NCBI GenBank assembly: GCA_002304435.1
Contig: NEUZ01000012.1
Coordinates: forward strand, 1-34,922
Length of the DNA: 34,922 bases
Direction of reading: 5' to 3'
Source: Opitutia bacterium Tous-C8FEB
Lineage (GTDB): Bacteria; Verrucomicrobiota; Verrucomicrobiia; Opitutales; Opitutaceae
Shown: positions 24,725-32,513 of the stretch, in pieces
Numbering within the stretch: the first letter of the stretch is position 1
How the letters are laid out: each line of letters opens with the position of its first letter
Notes under the pieces: generated by a model
What the model saw: only the letters and a program-made list of their open reading frames with translations
Database searches by the model: none
Told to the model about the DNA's origin: nothing
Program-made: the position numbers and the translations under genes

Positions 24725-25768
24725 GTGCGCCTCCTGCCCCTCCTGCTCCTGCTGTTGGGCACTTTCGCGTCCTCCGCCCCCGGCGCCTCGACCCCGCCAG
24801 CCCAAGCCCTGGTCCCCGCGCCCGTGACCCTCGGGCAACCCGGCTTCACGCTCCCGCCCGGCGCCTCCGTCTATGGCCTGCGGACCCGCGACGCGGTCAT
24901 CCTTGGGGTGATCGAAGGGGTCACCGAGTACCTGCCGGTTTCCTCGACCGGCCACCTGATCATCGCTTCGCGCTTGCTGCGGCTGGATTCCCAGCAGCCG
25001 GTCCTCAACGCCCTCGGCGAACCCGTCTGGCACCAGCTCCCGGAACAGGGCCGGCCGGGCGAACTCCTCACCCAGAAGCTGGCGACCGACACCTACATTG
25101 TGATCATTCAGGTCGGGGCGCTGCTCGCGGTGGCCCTCCTTTACTGGCGCCAACTCTGGTCGATGGTCCTCGGCGCGTGCGGCCGCGACCCCGCCGGCCT
25201 CCGCCTCCTCATCTGCGTCGGCATCGCCTTCGTGCCCTCCGCCGCCCTCGGCTACCTCTTTCACGATTGGATCGACGCCCACCTCTACTCGATCGATACG
25301 GTCATCGTAATGCTTGTGCTGGGCGCCCTGCTGATTTTCTACGCCGAGTACTGGTACGGCCGCCAGTTGCTCGCAGGCACCCGGGTCGAACGCGAGGAGC
25401 TCAACGTCGCCGGCGCCATGTGGGTCGGCTTGCTCCAATGCGCCGCCCTGCTGCCGGGCACCAGCCGGCCGATGATGACGATCGTCGCCGGCTACTTCGC
25501 GGGGCTCGACCCGCGCCGGGCCACGGAGTTCAGCTTCATCCTCGGGTTCGTCACGCTCTCTGCCGCCTCCCTCTACAAATCGCTCAAGGGCGGCGCGGCA
25601 ATGATCGACCTCTTCGGCTGGTCGGACGTGCTGGTCGGGGCTGCCGTGGCGGCCGTGACCGCTGCCGCCTGCCTGCGGCTGCTGGTGATCTGCCTGATGC
25701 GCTACGGGCTCGCGCCCTTCGCCTGGTACCGCCTCGCCCTCGCCGCCGCCCTCTGGTCGCTGACCTGA
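24725..25768 (+). CDS. uppP: undecaprenyl-diphosphatase UppP/BacA
   Basis: 347-aa integral membrane phosphatase that converts undecaprenyl pyrophosphate to the monophosphate lipid carrier for peptidoglycan and polysaccharide synthesis; loss or gain affects bacitracin resistance. Motif 1 is EGVTEYLPVSSTGH (64-77; Glu64, Glu68, Ser74, His77) and motif 2 is PGTSRPMMTI (244-253; Arg248), matching the family's EGxTEFLPxSSxGH and PGxSRSxxTI. It is about 75 residues longer than E. coli BacA. The extra length is an N-terminal extension of about 55 residues that begins with a signal-like helix (RLLPLLLLLLGTFASS), plus a long loop at about 88-122 after the first motif. Start is a GTG placed to include the hydrophobic leader; other in-frame starts lie upstream but give no sensible N-terminus. 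Stop is 18 bp from the convergent aldo/keto reductase gene. Confidence 0.92.
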   Translation: MRLLPLLLLLLGTFASSAPGASTPPAQALVPAPVTLGQPGFTLPPGASVYGLRTRDAVILGVIEGVTEYLPVSSTGHLIIASRLLRLDSQQPVLNALGEPVWHQLPEQGRPGELLTQKLATDTYIVIIQVGALLAVALLYWRQLWSMVLGACGRDPAGLRLLICVGIAFVPSAALGYLFHDWIDAHLYSIDTVIVMLVLGALLIFYAEYWYGRQLLAGTRVEREELNVAGAMWVGLLQCAALLPGTSRPMMTIVAGYFAGLDPRRATEFSFILGFVTLSAASLYKSLKGGAAMIDLFGWSDVLVGAAVAAVTAAACLRLLVICLMRYGLAPFAWYRLALAAALWSLT

Positions 25769-25786
25769 GGCCGGCCACGCCGAAGC

Positions 25787-26719
25787 TCAGTTGTTCTCGG
25801 GCAACCCCTCGCGGTGGCCGATGTTCTTCACCGGGGCGAAGATCGCCTGCACCTCGCGCAGGAGCTCCGCGTCGATCGGCTGCGCCAGCCACTCCGCCCA
25901 CCGACGGATATTGGCCGGATTCGCGCTCCCCGCCACGGTGGTGGCGATCCCGGGCTGGGCGCACGAGAACTGCAGCGCCAGCTGGGCGAGGTCGATCCCG
26001 CGGGCCGCACACGCCGCCGCCGCCTGACGCGCCGCCGCCTTCACGGGCTCCGGCTCCTTCAACCAAGCCGGTAGGGGCGCGTTGGTCAGCAGGCGCGCCG
26101 AGAAGGGCCCCGCATTCATCGCCCCGATGCCCCGCGCCTCCAGATACGGCACCATCTCCTCCAGGAACCGCGTGTTCTGCAGGGTGCACTGGTTGTAGCT
26201 TAGGACACAGTCCACGTCCGTCTGGTCGAGGATCGTCCGGAAGATTTTCATCGGGTACCCGCTGAAGCCGATCCAGCGCACCTTACCCGCGTCCCGCGCC
26301 CGCCGCAGCGCCGGCAGAGTCTCTTCGACGATCTGCCGCAGCGGCACGAACTCGATGTCGTGGCAGAGCACGATGTCCAGATGGTCGGTGCCCAGGCGAT
26401 GCAGGCTCACGTCGATGCTCTCCGCCACCCGCCGCGCCGAGAAATCGAAGTGCGCCAAGTCGTAGCGGCCGAGCTTGGTGCACAACAGGTACGAATCGCG
26501 CGGCACCCCCTGCAGCGCGATGCCGAGCAGGACCTCGCTCATCCCCCGACCGTAGAACGGGGAGGTGTCGATCAGGTTCAGCCCGCAATCGAGCGCCGTG
26601 CGCACGCTGGACAAGGCCTCGTCGAGGGTGACGCGGCGGAACTCAGCGCCCAGCGAAGAGGCGCCGAAGCTGAGGACGGGGAGGCGGAGGCCGGTGCGGC
26701 CGAGGACGCGGGTCTGCAT
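25787..26719 (-). CDS. aldo/keto reductase
   Basis: 310-aa NAD(P)H-dependent oxidoreductase with the AKR (beta/alpha)8 fold. The catalytic tetrad is complete: Asp51 and Tyr56 in NLIDTSPFYG, Lys82 in LLCTKLGRYD, and His120 in DIVLCHDIEF. The C-terminal cofactor segment ATTVAGSANPANIRRW corresponds to the family's GxSxxxxxxxN motif. It looks like the L-galactose dehydrogenase / D-threo-aldose dehydrogenase branch, judging by SLHRLGTDHLDIVLCHDIEF; this branch oxidises aldoses to lactones. The ATG before QTRVLGRTGLRLPV is chosen because this is the standard AKR N-terminus; a longer start would add 25 Arg/Pro-rich residues. No signal peptide. It lies 62 bp downstream of a TonB receptor gene on the same strand and may share its transcript. 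Confidence 0.92.
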   Translation of the reverse strand: MQTRVLGRTGLRLPVLSFGASSLGAEFRRVTLDEALSSVRTALDCGLNLIDTSPFYGRGMSEVLLGIALQGVPRDSYLLCTKLGRYDLAHFDFSARRVAESIDVSLHRLGTDHLDIVLCHDIEFVPLRQIVEETLPALRRARDAGKVRWIGFSGYPMKIFRTILDQTDVDCVLSYNQCTLQNTRFLEEMVPYLEARGIGAMNAGPFSARLLTNAPLPAWLKEPEPVKAAARQAAAACAARGIDLAQLALQFSCAQPGIATTVAGSANPANIRRWAEWLAQPIDAELLREVQAIFAPVKNIGHREGLPENN

Positions 26720-26781
26720 AGGCGGAGCCGGACGCTGGGGCATTCTCGCCCGCAGGGGAAGCCCGCGCCGCTGGCCGCGCC

Positions 26782-28854
26782 TCAGAATTCCCACGCCGCG
26801 CCCAAGCTAGGCAGGAACGGCAACTGGGTCCGCGGCTCCCGCGTGACCTCCAAACGGCCGTCGCGCCACGCGGGGCGATGCAGGTAGCCGAGGAGATTCC
26901 GGCGGCCGTAGGCGTTGAAAAGGTCCAAGTGCACCCGCCACTCGCCCCACGAGCCCGCGAACCGTCGGGCGAGCCGCAGGTCCAGCCGGTGATAATCCGG
27001 CAGCCGCTGCCCGTAAGCCGGACCCACGATCGGCACCGCGACCTGCCGGCCCCCAGTCAGCGATTCCAGCTGATAGCTGGTGCCCGTGGTCGGCCAGCCC
27101 GAGTGAAAGCTCCACGCCGCGCTCAGCTGCCAGTCGCGAGCGGGCACGAAGGTCGCATCCGCGGAAACGGCGTGACGTTGGTCGCGGGAGCGGGGCAACC
27201 AGCGGCCCTCCACCCGGTCCTCGGCCTTCGCCAGCGAGTAGCTCGCGTGCCAGTTCCAGCGGCTCGTCCGCCCGCGGAGCATCAGCTCCAGCCCGCGGGC
27301 GCTTCCCCCGCTCGGGGCGACCCGAAACCGATCCAGCTGCGCCTCTGGGAAGATGTCGTAGGCGTTCTCCAGGTTCTCCCAACGGGGCCGGATCCGCAGC
27401 GACTCCCGCGAGTAGGCTTCGAGGCGCGCGTGTAGGCCGGCGCCCAGCGGCCGCTCCACGCTCACGACCCGGTGCTCCGCGAGGTCCGCCCGGCCAAAGG
27501 TCGTCTCCCCGTCCGCGACCGCCAACTCGTGCAGGCCCTGCGCCTGCGCATAGCGGCCCCATGCGGCGCGCACGACGAATCCCCGCTGAACCCAGGCCGC
27601 GTTCAGCCGCGGGTTCCACGTGCCGGGTTCTCCAGGGCGCAGCCGGTCAAAGCGCAGGCTGGGCTCCACCGCGATCCCGGCGCCCAAGCCCAGCCGCGCA
27701 GCCGTAAACGCTCCCGCGGTGCGGCGCTCCGGCGCGAGGCGCGCGGTCACGTCCCCGGGAATTGCGATCAGCCGCCCCCCCACCACCCGCACCTGCTGCC
27801 GCTGCAGGGCGTAGGCGTAATCCGCTTGGCCGAGACTGCCTTCCGCCCCCGCCCGCAGCTGGAGGTGCTCCCCCGCCGGCCAAGCGCTCTCCGTGCGCGC
27901 CGTCAGCGTCCGCAGCCCGCGCTCGTCCCGGAGGGAAAAGGGAAAGCCATTGGACCGCCCCTCGCCGTGCCGGCTCCAACTCAGCCGCGACCAAGAGACC
28001 ACCGTCTCGCTCCGCCGCGACGTCGCGAGTCCCCGCCGCCACCGCAGCCACGCGTAGGTGCTGCCGTAGCGGCTCGTCAGGGCAGGGGAATCCGGATGCG
28101 TGTAACGCAGGCGGTCGCCCGCGGTCAGGACGTGCGCCGACAGGATTTCTCCCGGCGCGAGATCCAGTTCCACCTTGGCCAGCGCGTCGTGGTAAGCCGG
28201 AAACGCGTGCTGCTCCTGACCGGAGGCCCGCAGGGCGAGCTCCGGAAACCCGCGCCGCGCCGTCACCAGCCACCGCCCCCGGCGTGCCGGCAGCGCGCCC
28301 TGCGCGGTCGCCCCCGCGCCCGTCAGGCTCAGATTCAACGTGTTGCGACGGGCTGCCTCCCCCCGCGTCTCCATCGTGAGAATGCCGGCCAAGCGGTCGC
28401 CGTGGTCCGCGGCAAAGCCCCCCGTCGCCAGTTCCAGCCACGAGATCACGCTGGGATCCACGATCGCCAGCGCCCCCTGCGCATCCTTCAGGTGAAACGG
28501 TTCAATCAGGTCCACCCCGTCGAGCCGCGTGCGCACCTCGGAGTGCGGCGCCCCCCGTACCCAGAACTGCGCCGAAATGTCGTCCGCCGCTAGCCCCGGC
28601 AGCCGCGCCAACCCGCGGAAGAGGTCCTCCCCGGCATTGGGCAGGGCCTGAAAGCGGGCGAGATCGAGCGTGTGCCTCGAAGTAACCCCCGCTTCGGCCG
28701 CCCCCAAGGTGCGCGTTGAAACCACCACGGAATCGAGGAGGTGCCGGGCGGGGAGGCCCGCCTCTGGCATCCCGCCGGCCCACGCGGCCCAGACCAAACC
28801 CAGCGCGACCGTCTGCCGGGCGCGGACAGAGGGGAGTAAGGGTGCAAAAATCAC
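26782..28854 (-). CDS. TonB-dependent outer-membrane receptor
   Basis: 690-aa receptor. The GTG start gives a signal peptide (RARQTVALGLVWAAWAGG). The TonB-box-like region is LLDSVVVSTRTLGAAEAG (about 40-57). The plug domain follows (about 58-175), with LFRGLARLPGLAADDISAQF, WVRGAPHSEVRTRLDGVDLI and ATGGFAADHGDRLAG as the conserved plug segments. The barrel ends in PSLGAAWEF with terminal Phe. There is no N-terminal carboxypeptidase-like domain of the SusC type, and the short plug-first layout fits the CirA/FepA-like group with low similarity. Ligand unknown. Its promoter must lie in the AT-rich island upstream (28855 onward); a possible -10 is TATAGA near 28890 on this strand with only a weak -35. 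No riboswitch was recognised upstream. Confidence 0.88.
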   Translation of the reverse strand: MIFAPLLPSVRARQTVALGLVWAAWAGGMPEAGLPARHLLDSVVVSTRTLGAAEAGVTSRHTLDLARFQALPNAGEDLFRGLARLPGLAADDISAQFWVRGAPHSEVRTRLDGVDLIEPFHLKDAQGALAIVDPSVISWLELATGGFAADHGDRLAGILTMETRGEAARRNTLNLSLTGAGATAQGALPARRGRWLVTARRGFPELALRASGQEQHAFPAYHDALAKVELDLAPGEILSAHVLTAGDRLRYTHPDSPALTSRYGSTYAWLRWRRGLATSRRSETVVSWSRLSWSRHGEGRSNGFPFSLRDERGLRTLTARTESAWPAGEHLQLRAGAEGSLGQADYAYALQRQQVRVVGGRLIAIPGDVTARLAPERRTAGAFTAARLGLGAGIAVEPSLRFDRLRPGEPGTWNPRLNAAWVQRGFVVRAAWGRYAQAQGLHELAVADGETTFGRADLAEHRVVSVERPLGAGLHARLEAYSRESLRIRPRWENLENAYDIFPEAQLDRFRVAPSGGSARGLELMLRGRTSRWNWHASYSLAKAEDRVEGRWLPRSRDQRHAVSADATFVPARDWQLSAAWSFHSGWPTTGTSYQLESLTGGRQVAVPIVGPAYGQRLPDYHRLDLRLARRFAGSWGEWRVHLDLFNAYGRRNLLGYLHRPAWRDGRLEVTREPRTQLPFLPSLGAAWEF

Positions 28855-29120
28855 AGTTGGTAGCCATCGGTAGAAGTTGGCCCAAGAAAGTCTATAGATT
28901 TCCTAAGTAAGCAAGCAAAAGCATCTTACAAATATTGCAACAAGGCCAAATGTCGGCAAAACTTACATAAAGGACTGTTGGCAAATCAACCGTTGAGCTG
29001 TTGTAACGCGCTCTGGCTTGGATGGCGGATGGGTAGTTTAACCCAGTCCTGCCTCGCCTTAATTCCGCCGGCCCGCACTTGGCCCGGCGTGGGTGGGAAA
29101 GTGCCGGCGCGAATGAAAAA

Positions 29121-29151
29121 TAAGCATAAAGACATAATTATCAGATGCTTA
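29121..29151. repeat. inverted repeat TAAGCAT/ATGCTTA
   Basis: A 7-bp perfect inverted repeat separated by 17 nt that contain a further palindrome, ATAATTAT (29134-29141). Nested symmetry in AT-rich DNA between divergent genes suggests an operator for a dimeric regulator; a hairpin is also possible. Confidence 0.45.
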
Positions 29152-29202
29152 ATTTTGCGTCGGCTGCCCGGGCGGGGAGGCCGGAGGAGGCCGCAGTGTC
29201 GG

Positions 29203-29217
29203 AAAGGGATACCCTTT
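29203..29217. repeat. palindrome AAAGGG-ATA-CCCTTT
   Basis: Perfect 6-bp inverted repeat with a 3-nt centre, 124 bp before the PEP-CTERM-like gene. Candidate regulator-binding site; no regulator is identified. Confidence 0.4.
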
Positions 29218-29239
29218 GAGCCGCGTCGCTGGCCATCGG

Positions 29240-29264
29240 CCCGGCTCAAAAACCGGGATTTTAA
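29240..29264 (+). terminator. weak hairpin with short T-run in the leader of the PEP-CTERM-like gene
   Basis: CCCGG-CTCAAAAAC-type loop-CCGGG (29240-29257) followed by ATTTTAAA. The stem is only 5 bp. It could be a weak terminator or attenuator in a long leader, or chance. Confidence 0.25.
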
Positions 29265-29340
29265 ACATTAAGGCCTTTAGCGCAGGAGGTTAAGAAAGCT
29301 ACGTATCGTTCGGCACGGGGGCTGCGAAGGCGAAAATCCT

Positions 29341-30042
29341 ATGCGTCTCCCGTACCTCGCTTCACTCCTCTCGCTCGCCTGCCTGGCCGCTCCGGCGGCC
29401 CACGCTGCGATCGTCTACGACCTCCCCGGTTCGTCCATCGTCTACGGCCACAACTTCCAGAACTCCAGCTACCGCGCCGCGGGCAGCTTCCAGTCCAACG
29501 CCTCCGGCGCCCCGCTCTCCTCGGTGACGTGGTACGTCCGCGTCGACGGTAACTGGGCGGCCGGGAATCCGGGCTCCAACCCGCTGGTCGTGACCGACCT
29601 CGATCTCGCGCTCTACACGAATAACGGCGGCACCAACACGCCCGACACGCTGGTCGCGAACCTTGGTAGCATCTCCCTGAGCGGCCTCCAGGCCTCCGAC
29701 GGGATGCAGCCCTTCACGCTGAGCGGGCTCAGCACCGCCCTGCTCCCCTCCACCTACTACTGGATCGTCGGCAGCAGCACGAATGCGGCCGCGGGGTCCA
29801 TCGAGATCGGGCTCTACGCCAACGTTTCCCCTTTCCCCACGACCCCCGCCTTCACGGCCTACAACACGCTGGGCGCCCTGCTCTCGACCGACGGCGGCAC
29901 GAACTGGCAGGGCGGCGCTCAATCCGGCTACGGCTACTTCTTCGCCGGTCAGGTGCAGGTTCCGGAGTCCTCCTCCTCCCTCCCGCTCGTCGGCCTTTCC
30001 TCCGCGCTGCTCGGCTTCCTCGCCCTGCGTCGCCGGCGCTGA
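29341..30042 (+). CDS. exported PEP-CTERM-like (VPES) surface protein
   Basis: 233-aa secreted protein. Signal peptide MRLPYLASLLSLACLAAPAAHA, mature start near AIVYDL. The middle is a beta-rich domain with repeated Ser/Thr/Gly/Asn (SVTWYVRVDG, DLDLALYTNNGG, STYYWIVGSSTN), similar in style to 'choice-of-anchor' domains found on bacterial sortable surface proteins. The C-terminus is a sorting signal: VPES, then a hydrophobic helix (SLPLVGLSSALLGFLAL) and RRRR. In the family, exosortase recognises PEP (or VPDSG in Verrucomicrobiota) before such a helix; here the third position is Ser, so it is a variant. No exosortase gene is in the window. It is monocistronic: its own AT-rich promoter region lies upstream and a strong terminator 39 bp downstream. 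Possible role in extracellular matrix or surface layer. Confidence 0.85.
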   Translation: MRLPYLASLLSLACLAAPAAHAAIVYDLPGSSIVYGHNFQNSSYRAAGSFQSNASGAPLSSVTWYVRVDGNWAAGNPGSNPLVVTDLDLALYTNNGGTNTPDTLVANLGSISLSGLQASDGMQPFTLSGLSTALLPSTYYWIVGSSTNAAAGSIEIGLYANVSPFPTTPAFTAYNTLGALLSTDGGTNWQGGAQSGYGYFFAGQVQVPESSSSLPLVGLSSALLGFLALRRRR

Positions 30043-30080
30043 GCCCTCGCCCAGCAGGCTCCAGCCCTCGCCGCTCACGT

Positions 30081-30107
30081 CCCCGCCGCACGGCGGGGAT
30101 TTTTTTT
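30081..30107 (+). terminator. Rho-independent terminator
   Basis: Stem CCCCGCC-GCAC-GGCGGGG (7 bp, 4-nt loop) followed by A and eight Ts. This is the clearest intrinsic terminator in the window. It ends the PEP-CTERM-like transcript and isolates the TPP riboswitch unit that begins 60 bp later. Confidence 0.92.
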
Positions 30108-30166
30108 GCTCCGGTAGGCCGCACTTGGCGCTTGCGCCGCGGGATCCGCCCGGTTTCGTCCCGCTT

Positions 30167-30268
30167 CGCCTGTAGGGGTGTCTTCCGCGGAAGGCTGAGA
30201 TTGCGGCGCGACCGGCCGCTCGACCCTTTGAACCTGCCGGATCATGCCGACGAAGGAAACAGCAGGCG
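30167..30268 (+). promoter_or_regulatory. TPP riboswitch (THI element)
   Basis: The aptamer shows the conserved THI blocks in order and spacing: GGGGTG (30175-30180), CTGAGA (30195-30200), ACCC (30223-30226), GAACCTG (30230-30236), CCGGATCATGCCG (30237-30249) and GAAGGAAAC (30252-30260). Closing stem P1 is CGCCTG (30167-30172) with CAGGCG (30263-30268). It binds thiamine pyrophosphate and normally lowers expression of thiamine synthesis or uptake genes. It lies 76 nt before the ATG of a TonB-dependent receptor. No T-tract terminator lies between, so control is probably at translation initiation; a GC hairpin at 30292-30314 could be part of the switch. The promoter should lie in 30108-30166, where no clear box was seen. 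Confidence 0.93.
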
Positions 30269-30344
30269 CCACCAGTTGCGCCATTCGGGTGCGCCGGAGG
30301 CGCCTCCTTCGGCGACGTGGCCCCGGGTTCCAGGCCTCCACCCA

Positions 30345-32447
30345 ATGCCACGCCTGCCCACCCTGCTCCTACTCCTGCCACTCCTCGCCGCCGCCCGCGC
30401 CGCCGAGACCCCCGCACCCGCCGTGCCGCTCGCCCCGGTCCGCGTCACCGCCGACCTCTGGGGCACCGACCTCGACCGCATCCCCGCCAGCGTCACAGTC
30501 CTCGACGCCCCCGCGCTCGCCGCCAGCGCGACCCGCCACTTCGGCGACCTCGTGGACCAAATCCCCTGCCTGACCTGGACCGGCGGCTCCTCCCGCCCGC
30601 GCTACCTCCAACTCCGCGGCGTCGGCGAAAACTCCCAATACGAGGGCGAGACGCCCGACTCCGCCGTCCGCTTTCTGGTCGATGACTTCGACTTCACCGG
30701 CCTCGGCGGCCTCGCCGGCACCTTCGACGTGGACCAAGTGGAGGTGCTCCGGGGACCACAGGCCGGCGCCTTCGGGGCCAACGCCGCCGGCGGGCTCGTC
30801 CGCCTCGTGACGACCGCCCCCTCCACCCGCTGGTCCGGCCGTCTCGAGGCCACCGCCGGCGGCAACGGGTTGTCCGCCGCCGGACTCGCCTTCGGGGGCG
30901 CCCTCGTCCCGGGCCAAGACCCGGGCCGCCCCGCCTTCCGCCTCAGCCTCCAGCGCCACACGGACGACGGCTTCCGCCGCAACGTCACGCTCGGCCGCGC
31001 CACCAACGCCCGCACCGAAACCACGGGTCGCCTCCGCCTCGCCACCACGCTGCCCTCAGGCTGGCGGCTCGAGAGCGGCCTCCTCCACGCCCGCCTCCGC
31101 AATGGCTTCGATGAGTTCGCCTTGGACAACAACGGCGAGCGCACCTTCAGCGACCAGCCCGGCCGCGATGACCAGGACTCCCGCGGCGCCAGCCTCCGCG
31201 CGGTCTCCCCCGGCCCCGGCCTCCGCCTCACCACGGTCACCCAAATTACCCGCACCACCTCCCGCTACAGCTACGACGATGACTGGACGCCCGCCTCCTA
31301 CGCGGGCTTCAGCGACCTCGGCCGCCGCCGCACTGCCTTCAGCCAAGAACTGCGGCTCGACACCCCCGCCGCCCCCGCCCCCGACGCGCCCCGCTGGACC
31401 CTCGGCGCCTGGGCCGGCCGCACCGACGAGACCTCCGCCTACACCAACGAGGACCCAGAGAACCTCCGCGGCCTGCGGACCACCTACCGCGGCGATAACG
31501 GCGCGCTCTTCGGGCAGGCCGGCTGGGCCCTCGCCCCCGGCACCCGCCTCACGGCCGGCCTTCGCGCTGAACGCATCGAAACCACCGGCCGCGGCGTCCG
31601 CACCCGCTTCCGCAAGGTCCGCGGCTCCAACGATCCCATCGTGACCTTCGCCCCCGCCTTCGCCGATTCCCTCGCCGGCGGCCGCCTAGTCCTCGAACAC
31701 GACCTCGGCGCCGGGCGCCTGGCCTGGATCTCGCTCACCCGCGGCTACAAGGCCGGCGGAATCAACGTGGACGCCCGCATTTCCCCGCCCACGGATCCCC
31801 TGACCTACGGCACGGAGGACCTCTGGAACTGGGAGGCCGGCCTGCGCGGCCAGGCCTTCGCCGGGCGCCTGCGGGGCGAGGCGACCGCGTTTTTCCTCGA
31901 TCGCCGCCAAGTCCAGGTGCGCGACTCCGCGGGCTTCGGCGGGAATTACCGCTTCTTCACCGCCAACGGCAACACCGCCCGCGGCGCCGGCCTCGAGGCG
32001 GCCGCGACCTGGGTCCTCGCCCGCGCTTGGTCCGTCCAGGCCTCCGGCTTCCTGCAGGACTCCGACCTCGCGCCCTTCCGCCTCGCGAGCGGCCTGCCCG
32101 CCGGCGGCCGCCGCCTCGCCAACACTCCCCGCCACGGGCACACGGTCGCTCTGCGGCACGGCGCTGGCCCCGGCTGGTTCGGACGCCTCGAACACACCGG
32201 CCGCGCCGCCCAGTTCGATTCGAATAACCACGACGAGGCCCGCCGCTCCTTCGGGGTCTGGAACGCCACCCTCGGCTACGCCACCCCCGATTGGACGCTC
32301 ACCCTCTGGGCCCGCAACCTCACGGACGCCGCCTACGACAAACGGGTGTTCTTCTTCGGTAACGAGGACCCGGATTACGAGCCCCGCCGCTACACCTCCC
32401 GCGCCGATCCGCGGCAGGCCGGCGTCACCCTCAGCCGCTCGTTCTGA
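30345..32447 (+). CDS. TonB-dependent receptor under a TPP riboswitch (predicted thiamine-related importer)
   Basis: 700-aa outer-membrane receptor. The ATG is the first start after the riboswitch and begins a signal peptide (PRLPTLLLLLPLLAAARA). A TonB-box-like segment APVRVTADLW is at about 34-43. The plug (about 45-170) contains RYLQLRGVGENSQYEG, VRFLVDDFDFTGLGG and VEVLRGPQAGAFGANAAGG, a strong match to the plug consensus. The barrel has the TonB_dep_Rec end GVTLSRSF with terminal Phe. It resembles the FyuA/pesticin-receptor branch, whose members import many ligands. The riboswitch makes thiamine, its phosphates or its pyrimidine/thiazole precursors the likely cargo, as known for TPP-regulated OMR1-type receptors of other phyla; this is inference from regulation. 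No inner-membrane thiamine transporter or thiaminase-like gene is adjacent. Confidence 0.9.
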   Translation: MPRLPTLLLLLPLLAAARAAETPAPAVPLAPVRVTADLWGTDLDRIPASVTVLDAPALAASATRHFGDLVDQIPCLTWTGGSSRPRYLQLRGVGENSQYEGETPDSAVRFLVDDFDFTGLGGLAGTFDVDQVEVLRGPQAGAFGANAAGGLVRLVTTAPSTRWSGRLEATAGGNGLSAAGLAFGGALVPGQDPGRPAFRLSLQRHTDDGFRRNVTLGRATNARTETTGRLRLATTLPSGWRLESGLLHARLRNGFDEFALDNNGERTFSDQPGRDDQDSRGASLRAVSPGPGLRLTTVTQITRTTSRYSYDDDWTPASYAGFSDLGRRRTAFSQELRLDTPAAPAPDAPRWTLGAWAGRTDETSAYTNEDPENLRGLRTTYRGDNGALFGQAGWALAPGTRLTAGLRAERIETTGRGVRTRFRKVRGSNDPIVTFAPAFADSLAGGRLVLEHDLGAGRLAWISLTRGYKAGGINVDARISPPTDPLTYGTEDLWNWEAGLRGQAFAGRLRGEATAFFLDRRQVQVRDSAGFGGNYRFFTANGNTARGAGLEAAATWVLARAWSVQASGFLQDSDLAPFRLASGLPAGGRRLANTPRHGHTVALRHGAGPGWFGRLEHTGRAAQFDSNNHDEARRSFGVWNATLGYATPDWTLTLWARNLTDAAYDKRVFFFGNEDPDYEPRRYTSRADPRQAGVTLSRSF

Positions 32448-32460
32448 GCCCGCTCCCGCC

Positions 32461-32500
32461 GCCGGCCCGGCTTCCGCTTGCCGGCCCGGCGCCCGGGCGC
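32461..32500. repeat. 11-bp direct repeat and 12-bp palindrome
   Basis: GCCGGCCCGGC occurs at 32461-32471 and again at 32480-32490. It is followed by the perfect palindrome GCGCCCGGGCGC (32489-32500) and TTTGG. This may help end the receptor transcript; no T-tract of useful length. Confidence 0.35.
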
Positions 32501-32513
32501 TTTGGTCCCCGCG

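Larger units (their letters stand above)
28855..29340. other. 486-bp AT-rich non-coding divergent regulatory island
   Basis: Between a minus-strand TonB receptor and a plus-strand PEP-CTERM-like gene. Two sub-blocks (about 28855-29000 and 29110-29160) are strikingly AT-rich against the surrounding GC-rich DNA. No convincing gene: short open frames here start at non-ATG codons and look random. Visible elements are TATAGA near 28890 (minus), several inverted repeats listed separately, and an ideal AGGAGGT at 29284-29290 that has no start codon at a usable distance (the gene's ATG is 51 nt further). A long 5' leader for the PEP-CTERM-like gene is therefore possible. Confidence 0.6.

Noticed and set aside
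28978-29271. 97-codon frame in the AT-rich island
   Set aside because: TTG start, no Shine-Dalgarno, no signal or motif, and it spans several palindromes; more likely non-coding.
30132-30344. Extended N-terminus for the TPP-regulated receptor
   Set aside because: It would translate straight through the riboswitch, and the signal peptide starts exactly at the ATG at 30345.
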